The translations under genes were made by a program, and so were the position numbers. The notes below the pieces were generated by a model. It searched no databases, was not told where the DNA came from, and saw only the letters and a program-made list of their open reading frames with translations. From Acidobacteriota bacterium (GTDB lineage: Bacteria > Acidobacteriota > Blastocatellia > Pyrinomonadales > Pyrinomonadaceae): a stretch of 46,300 nucleotides of DNA. This document shows positions 43,566 through 46,300 of this stretch, one piece after another; position 1 is the stretch's first letter; each line of letters opens with the position of its first letter. Location of the stretch: contig JAIVJM010000013.1 in assembly GCA_020199995.1 (NCBI GenBank), positions 1 through 46,300 on the forward strand, written 5' to 3'.

Positions 43566-44630
43566 ATGAAGACCCCCGAAAGAACGATCGGAGAGCAGAA
43601 GGTGTTGATGGTTCCTGTTGAGAACCTTTTCAGAGGCGCAGTTCAGGAGACACTCTTCCCTGGCGCACGGGATTGGAGTGACCTGAGAGAAGAGATCAAT
43701 AGGAATGGCTATAAGCTGGAGCACGCCATCGTGGCGCGGCCGTGCAGACAGGGAGGCAAAAGGTTCGAAGTAATTGACGGCCTAGGACGTGTGACTATCG
43801 CAAGAGAAGCAGGAGTGGAAAAGATTTCAGCCGCCATCTTGGAGATGAACGACGAGGAAGCCTTCAGGTATGTAGCCGAAGCAAACCTGTATCGGAGAGG
43901 GGCCGTGGCTAAAGCGAATCTGGTACAGACGATCGTCCTGGCAAAAACCCACGAGAGCCTTGGGGGGACTTATAGGGTCGAGCCGATTCTGCGGGTGTGC
44001 GGCGTGAGCGAACCGACTTATACGCGGGCGCATGCGAGCCTCCTCTTCGCAGTCGAAAAGCTGCGGGAGGATTTCAAGGAGTTGAAGGGCAAAAGTTTTG
44101 CAGAGGCGGTATCCGAGGCGGTTCGCCGTGATCTCTGGCAGGACTTTACCCATTTTTATACCGGGGAGCAGAAGGTCAAGACCTTCTGGAAGAAACATTA
44201 TCTTGTGAGCCCCCGCGCTCAAGAGGAGAGCCGCAAGCAAAGTATCTACAAGTCCGGCTCCAGAAAAGCTAAACCAGAGAAGACGTCAGGTAATACCAAC
44301 GTCCAGGCCGGCCACGGCGCGGCTTCGGCAGATCCAGCCGGTGTGCTCCTCGCTTTCATACGAATGGGGGCCATGGCCTCATTCGCGCGCCATTATTCAC
44401 AGGGACATGACGTTGCAGTGTGTCTCGAAGGCCGGACCGACAGCGAGTTGCAGCATGTCGCGCGCTACGCTGGAGATTTATGCGCACAGATAAAAAAGTT
44501 GCTCGGTGAGAGGAAACGCGCGCGTGCCAAAACGTCCGGGAATTCTCAGGCAGCGTTGATGACACCGTCCCTGTTTGAGCCTTTGGCGGACACTTCCGCG
44601 AAACGCTCGGCGACGTCTCGACGCCGATAA
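43566..44630 (+). CDS. ParB/Srx-like N-terminal domain protein
   Basis: 354 residues from ATG 43566 with AGGG about seven bases upstream. About residues 15-110 are a ParB/Srx-like domain: VPVENLFRGAVQETLFPGAR, FEVIDGLGRVTIAREAGVEK and VAEANLYRRGAVAKANLVQT (the box II arginines). An HTH-like region (RVCGVSEPTYTRAHASLLFA) follows, then a basic low-complexity segment and a C-terminal helical part. Related proteins on plasmids bind centromere-like sites or nick DNA. No ParA gene is visible nearby, so it may be a regulator or a plasmid-derived relic. Confidence 0.75.
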   Translation: MKTPERTIGEQKVLMVPVENLFRGAVQETLFPGARDWSDLREEINRNGYKLEHAIVARPCRQGGKRFEVIDGLGRVTIAREAGVEKISAAILEMNDEEAFRYVAEANLYRRGAVAKANLVQTIVLAKTHESLGGTYRVEPILRVCGVSEPTYTRAHASLLFAVEKLREDFKELKGKSFAEAVSEAVRRDLWQDFTHFYTGEQKVKTFWKKHYLVSPRAQEESRKQSIYKSGSRKAKPEKTSGNTNVQAGHGAASADPAGVLLAFIRMGAMASFARHYSQGHDVAVCLEGRTDSELQHVARYAGDLCAQIKKLLGERKRARAKTSGNSQAALMTPSLFEPLADTSAKRSATSRRR

Positions 44631-44759
44631 TCGCGGAATCGCACGAAAACCGGTGGCTCTGTACGTTGGTCGGCGCTCAGGCTAGGGTGGGTGCGTCTAA
44701 ACGGACACGCCCCTGACTCCGAACGGCGACAGCCCAGGAATGAAAGATAGTTCATCCCG

Positions 44760-45245
44760 ATGAGGAAGAAACGACCGAAGCCATATTTATTTAGAGAGAG
44801 GCAAAACTCGTTGCCAGGCTTTAATGCGCCGTCCGGGCAAGGAGAAGGCTTAACGGCCTCATCGGCAAGTGGCGAAGGCCTTCAACTCGCAGGCGCAGTC
44901 CGAACAGGTCTTCCAGATGTTACACAGGCGTCGAATCGCACCCCACAGTTACTGCCGGAAACGGTGGGTCAGGATCAAGGGGGCGCGGACGCCCGCGATA
45001 TAGGTATAGGGAGGGCCAGGCACGTCATCACCTCGCACACGGAATTTGCCCATCTTGTATTTGAGATGCGTTGTGGCCTCGAGGACCATCCAGAAAGGTG
45101 GCCTAACAAGTCTCTCGTCTCGTTTCTCGACGCTGTCGCTACGTTCGTGGCGAATGGCGGGAATGACCGGTACAGCCTGCCAGACCGGACTGATTGGGAG
45201 ACGTTTTCAGAGATCCTGTTGGCGGCAAAAACTTATGGCTCTTGA
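44760..45245 (+). CDS. hypothetical protein with DUF7660-like C-terminus
   Basis: 161 residues starting at ATG 44760; the upstream site is weak. The N-terminal 75 residues are low-complexity Gly/Ser/Gln-rich and probably disordered. The C-terminal half reads SHTEFAHLVFEMRCGLEDHP, NKSLVSFLDAVATFVANGGN and TDWETFSEILLAAKTYGS, a small helical fold of the type found in uncharacterised element-borne proteins. Function unknown. It lies 129 bases downstream of the ParB-like gene on the same strand, possibly co-transcribed. Confidence 0.6.
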   Translation: MRKKRPKPYLFRERQNSLPGFNAPSGQGEGLTASSASGEGLQLAGAVRTGLPDVTQASNRTPQLLPETVGQDQGGADARDIGIGRARHVITSHTEFAHLVFEMRCGLEDHPERWPNKSLVSFLDAVATFVANGGNDRYSLPDRTDWETFSEILLAAKTYGS

Positions 45246-45487
45246 TTGAGTATGCCATGAGACGGAGGTGTCTGCGCGAATGGATTAGGTCCTACGGACG
45301 CGGGGAGCCCAGCCTCGCTAATAAAGCAGTAGGGTATGAGACCGATAAGGCCCAGATAGGACTGTGCTGCCAAAGGTACGACAGGCAGAACGGTAAGCCC
45401 GTATTAGACGGTTAAAGGGTTAGAGACGGCTATGCATAGTCGGTTTGAGACACGGCGGGTTAAAGGAACCGTTGATAGAGGTGTGAA

Positions 45488-46042
45488 ATGATGAGGACAA
45501 ACCCAGATGTATACACGGTCAAGGCAGATGTACTTTTGCCCCATTGGCTGCTTGCCTACCCGGGGTTAAGTTACGGTGCCAAAGTCGCCTGCGCACTTGT
45601 TCTTCATTCCACACGCGGAAGCGTAGGAACGGCAATTAGCCCGGTAGAGTTAGCTGCCGAGATGGGAGACGAGGAGGAGAGTATCAAGGCGTATCTACAT
45701 GAGCTTGAGCAGCGTGGGCTAATTGACAAGAGTGAAGACGGATTGAATGACGCGAGGCGCCCGAAGGATCCCTCCAAGACGCGGACCAAGCCTAATCCTG
45801 ACGGTGCATCGCCGACACGTAGAGAGCCGCTCTCCAGCTACTCTTTCGAAACATGCCTCGAGCTCGCTCGAAGGATTAACGAATCCAGGGGGAATGTAAA
45901 AGACGTGCATGCACTGGCAGGGCATTTCTTCTGGACGGGGACGCAGGATGATGAGATTGCAGTCATGCTTCGCGAAAAGGCGGCGAGTGATCCGCACCAG
46001 GACAAGAGTTCAAATGTCCTTTGCTACAGGAAGATACCCTGA
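45488..46042 (+). CDS. HTH_36-type winged helix protein, possible replication or plasmid regulator
   Basis: 184 residues from ATG 45488, preceded by GAGGTGTGAA; a second ATG follows immediately. Residues about 18-75 (PHWLLAYPGLSYGAKVACAL; ISPVELAAEMGDEEESIKAY; LHELEQRGLIDKSEDG) form the winged helix-turn-helix seen in plasmid replication-initiator-like and HTH_36 proteins. The C-terminal half is a Pro/Thr linker and a helical end. It could be a DNA-binding regulator or a truncated initiator, and the sequence does not decide between them. Confidence 0.6.
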   Translation: MMRTNPDVYTVKADVLLPHWLLAYPGLSYGAKVACALVLHSTRGSVGTAISPVELAAEMGDEEESIKAYLHELEQRGLIDKSEDGLNDARRPKDPSKTRTKPNPDGASPTRREPLSSYSFETCLELARRINESRGNVKDVHALAGHFFWTGTQDDEIAVMLREKAASDPHQDKSSNVLCYRKIP

Positions 46043-46146
46043 GGTCAAATGGTTGTGGCGAAACAGGTCATCTCAGACCGGCGGGACCCCAGGAACGCAT
46101 GCGGAGCTAATATGGAAGTGGGGGTTCAAATTAACCGCTCAGAGGG

Positions 46147-46300
46147 TGTCCAGAAGTTTGTGTAAGTGATCATCACTTGTTTAGTCCCATAGAGTGATGG
46201 TGCGGATTAAGCCTAAAGCGTTCCGGCTCCTTTTGCCAACATCTGCTGATGTGCTCGTAGGGAGTCAGCCCCCGAAGGGTCTTGAGACGTTTGGCGAAGT
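46147..46300 (-). mobile_element. IS481-like insertion sequence end
   Basis: The terminal motif TGTCCAGAAGTTTGTGTAAG (46147-46166) is followed by the C-terminal codons of a transposase on the minus strand. The start of the element lies beyond the window. Confidence 0.7.
46173..46300 (-). CDS. IS481-like transposase, C-terminal fragment
   Basis: The last 41 or so codons are visible before the TGA (plus-strand bases 46173-46175). The residues FAKRLKTLRGLTPYEHIS and CWQKEPERFRLNPHHHSMGL match the end of IS481-type DDE transposases, which close with such Trp/Glu/Pro-rich tails. The catalytic triad would lie outside the window. The 5' end is cut by the window edge. Confidence 0.75.
   Translation of the reverse strand, partial: FAKRLKTLRGLTPYEHISRCWQKEPERFRLNPHHHSMGLNK

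Larger units (their letters stand above)
38216..46300. mobile_element. integrative mobilizable element or genomic island inserted at tRNA-Met (right end outside window)
   Basis: Starting at the tRNA 3' end the sequence has a visibly lower GC content and different codon use, and lacks the heptad hairpins found throughout the chromosome. It carries a tyrosine integrase, a small HTH protein, a MobV relaxase, a ParB-like protein and two IS elements. It has no conjugation (type IV secretion) genes in view, so it would need a helper to transfer. Confidence 0.8.

Noticed and set aside
45194-45415. Possible small gene between the two island proteins
   Set aside because: No ribosome site; the frame overlaps the end of the DUF7660-like gene and looks random.

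Overview
The window is high-GC bacterial chromosome up to about 38.2 kb, followed by a lower-GC integrated element that runs off the right end. The host is most likely an acidobacterium, probably of the Blastocatellia/Pyrinomonadaceae side. This is inferred from a protein of the acidobacterial VWFA-related family, BshA (bacillithiol synthesis), a VIT/VWA surface protein and a YCF48-type propeller. No rRNA or taxonomic marker confirms it.

Layout. 0-4.2 kb: tail of a response-regulator-like protein, then valS-nadC. 4.2-6.6 kb: a coiled-coil secreted protein running without a stop into an XdhC N-domain, an Mpo1-like membrane protein and an XdhC Rossmann protein. 6.6-16.4 kb: MFS exporter and secreted or surface proteins (two hypotheticals, VIT/VWA, YCF48 propeller) and a DinB-like enzyme. 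16.6-19.7 kb: Nfu Fe-S carrier, BshA, endonuclease III. 19.7-23.5 kb, minus strand: groS-groL followed by five small unknown genes. 23.7-26.2 kb: a small XRE regulator, then a potassium locus with a c-di-AMP (ydaO-type) riboswitch, a truncated KimA-type K+ importer, the last codons of a histidine kinase (kdpD-like) and kdpE. 26.2-37.9 kb: lipid kinase, small membrane proteins, TonB-domain protein, NYN nuclease, SlyD-type PPIase, broken VWFA-family gene, spermidine-synthase-like membrane protein, broken selB, hemB. 38.1 kb onward: tRNA-Met(CAT), at whose 3' end an element has integrated. The element carries a tyrosine integrase, a small HTH/excisionase-like protein, an IS5-family insertion, a MobV relaxase, a ParB-like protein, two further proteins and the end of an IS481-like transposase. 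This looks like an integrative mobilizable element.

Two window-wide patterns stand out. First, at least eleven chromosomal intergenic gaps hold long hairpins whose arms are built of degenerate 7-bp units. The unit differs at each site but the architecture is the same, and none occur in the integrated element. They resemble the heptanucleotide STRR repeats of cyanobacteria. They supply stop codons and C-termini to some genes and sit directly against start codons of others. Second, five chromosomal loci (coiled-coil/xdhC junction, groL, kimA-kdpD, VWFA gene, selB) look as if an internal segment has been removed, with flanking parts intact. This may be an assembly effect or real deletion and must be settled before any of these genes is interpreted.
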